Assembly: GCA_002407045.1 (NCBI GenBank)
Contig: DHKB01000025.1
Span: forward strand, 1 to 22,982
Origin: Candidatus Bruticola papionis
GTDB taxonomy: Bacteria; Vulcanimicrobiota; Xenobia; Xenobiales; Xenobiaceae
Reading direction: 5' to 3'
Length of the DNA: 22,982 bases
Part shown: positions 22,172-22,982 of the stretch, piece after piece
How the letters are laid out: every line of letters begins with the position of its first letter
Position numbering within the stretch: position 1 is the stretch's first letter
Made by a program: the position numbers and the translations under genes
Notes under the pieces: model-generated
What the model was told of the DNA's origin: nothing
Databases searched by the model: none
What the model saw: the letters and a program-made list of their open reading frames with translations, nothing else

Positions 22172-22982
22172 TTATAGCTGAGCTGACAATTGGGAGAGCG
22201 GAAGTAAAGCGGAAATAACTACCATGCCTACTACTACGCCCATAAAGAGAATAAGGCACGGCTCCAACCAGCGAATCATAGCTTGACGGCGGCGAGCTAA
22301 TTCGCGTTCGTAGAAGCTGGCTGCTGAAGTGAGCATTTCGTCCATGTTGCCAGTCTTTTCGCCAGTTCTTAAAAATTGTTGGAGCAATGGCGGAATAAGC
22401 TGGATGCGGGAAAGAGAATTAGATAGACCGTCGCCGCGTTCAACTGCTTGTTCTACGCCGCGTAACTCTTTATCTAAAGCGGCATTATCTACTACTTCAC
22501 GGCTCATTTGCAAAGAACGAACCAAGGGCACGCCTGAGCTTTGCAGCAGGGCTAAGGTTCGAGCCCACCTAGCTAAAAGGCCAGCTTTAATCATGCGCCC
22601 CAAAATGGGGAAGTTCATTTTGAGTTTGTCTTTAGTCAAACTGGAAAGAGAATGGGAGATTAAAAATATAATAACTGCACTTCCGCCCAAAACTGCTGGT
22701 CCCCAACTGCGCAAAAACGTACCTATATTGATCATCATTTGAGTAATAGCGGGAAGTTCGTTGCCTGTAGAATCGTACATCTCTTGAATTACAGGCGTTA
22801 AAAACATAACTAAAGCAATTAAGAGTACGATCGATAGGGAAACCAATACTACCGGATAAGCTAAAGCCGATTGCAAAGCGCGACGGTGCTCAATTTCATC
22901 TTGTAAAAAGTTGGCATAGCGCTCCAAAATAACGCCAGGCTGGCCCGCTTCTTCACCGGCGCTAACCATACGCACTAGCATA
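22172..22982 (-). CDS. Type II secretion/type IV pilus inner-membrane protein (GspF/PilC family), 5' end cut by window
   Basis: Platform protein of the type II secretion or type IV pilus machine, which links the cytoplasmic ATPase to pseudopilin assembly. About 270 C-terminal residues are visible; the full protein is usually about 400, so the start lies beyond the right edge. The visible part begins in the first T2SF domain at the family motif VSAGEEAGQPGVILERYA. Membrane helices follow (ALAYPVVLVSLSIVLLIALVMF and one near GGSAVIIFLI). The second T2SF domain carries RTLALLQSSGVPLVRSL and FLRTGEKTGNMDEML, and the final helix (LILFMGVVVGMVVISALLPL) ends the protein. It is convergent with arcC. 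It could serve the two prepilins at 10263-11860, though these are far apart and on the opposite strand. Confidence 0.92.
   Translation of the reverse strand, partial: MLVRMVSAGEEAGQPGVILERYANFLQDEIEHRRALQSALAYPVVLVSLSIVLLIALVMFLTPVIQEMYDSTGNELPAITQMMINIGTFLRSWGPAVLGGSAVIIFLISHSLSSLTKDKLKMNFPILGRMIKAGLLARWARTLALLQSSGVPLVRSLQMSREVVDNAALDKELRGVEQAVERGDGLSNSLSRIQLIPPLLQQFLRTGEKTGNMDEMLTSAASFYERELARRRQAMIRWLEPCLILFMGVVVGMVVISALLPLSQLSAQL

Noticed and set aside
1..22982. Mobile elements, CRISPR arrays, tRNA or rRNA genes
   Set aside because: I looked through the gaps and gene ends and saw no transposase, integrase, regular repeat-spacer pattern or tRNA-like T-loop and acceptor pairing.

Overview
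This window reads as bacterial chromosome filled mostly with conserved housekeeping genes. I see no insertion sequence, phage gene, integrase, CRISPR array, rRNA or tRNA. The organism cannot be named from the sequence. Three pieces of context bear on it: a Bacillus/Clostridium-like order of M16 peptidase followed by lysine-pathway genes, a DAGREGE-type topoisomerase III, and type II secretion/type IV pilus-like parts (two minor prepilins and a GspF/PilC protein). Together they suggest a little-studied, possibly diderm, probably fermentative lineage. That is inference, not a determination.

Layout, left to right. On the minus strand lie the 3'-truncated topB (1-2664) and recN (2778-4526). Divergent from recN runs a plus-strand cluster: an M16 zinc peptidase, dapB, asd and lysC (4678-9171), covering the aspartate-to-lysine/diaminopimelate route apart from dapA. 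A small MazG-like pyrophosphohydrolase (minus) converges on lysC and is divergent from an unknown coiled-coil protein (plus). After a compact promoter/terminator leader come two minor prepilins (10263-11860). These end at a strong bidirectional terminator facing a minus-strand HD phosphohydrolase (11972-13282). Next on the minus strand are ftsY and the two halves of a split ThrE-type amino-acid exporter (13402-16010); the two exporter genes overlap by ATGA.

From 16232 everything is on the plus strand: a low-complexity, probably disordered protein of unknown function, a Cu(I) P-type ATPase with a heavy-metal-binding domain at each end, glyA, and the carbamate kinase gene arcC. A terminator follows, then the C-terminal part of a GspF/PilC inner-membrane protein on the minus strand, cut by the window edge.

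The most interesting signal is at the end of the copper ATPase gene. A strong ribosome binding site and an in-frame ATG sit exactly at the start of the C-terminal metal-binding domain, so the gene may also make a free 70-residue CopZ-like copper chaperone. Second is the leader of the prepilin genes, where an extended -10 promoter is followed by two hairpins that cannot form together, one of them a terminator. The unknown proteins at 9638-10186 and 16232-16885 are the least explained coding sequences. I did not find a clear, multi-gene, previously undescribed system.
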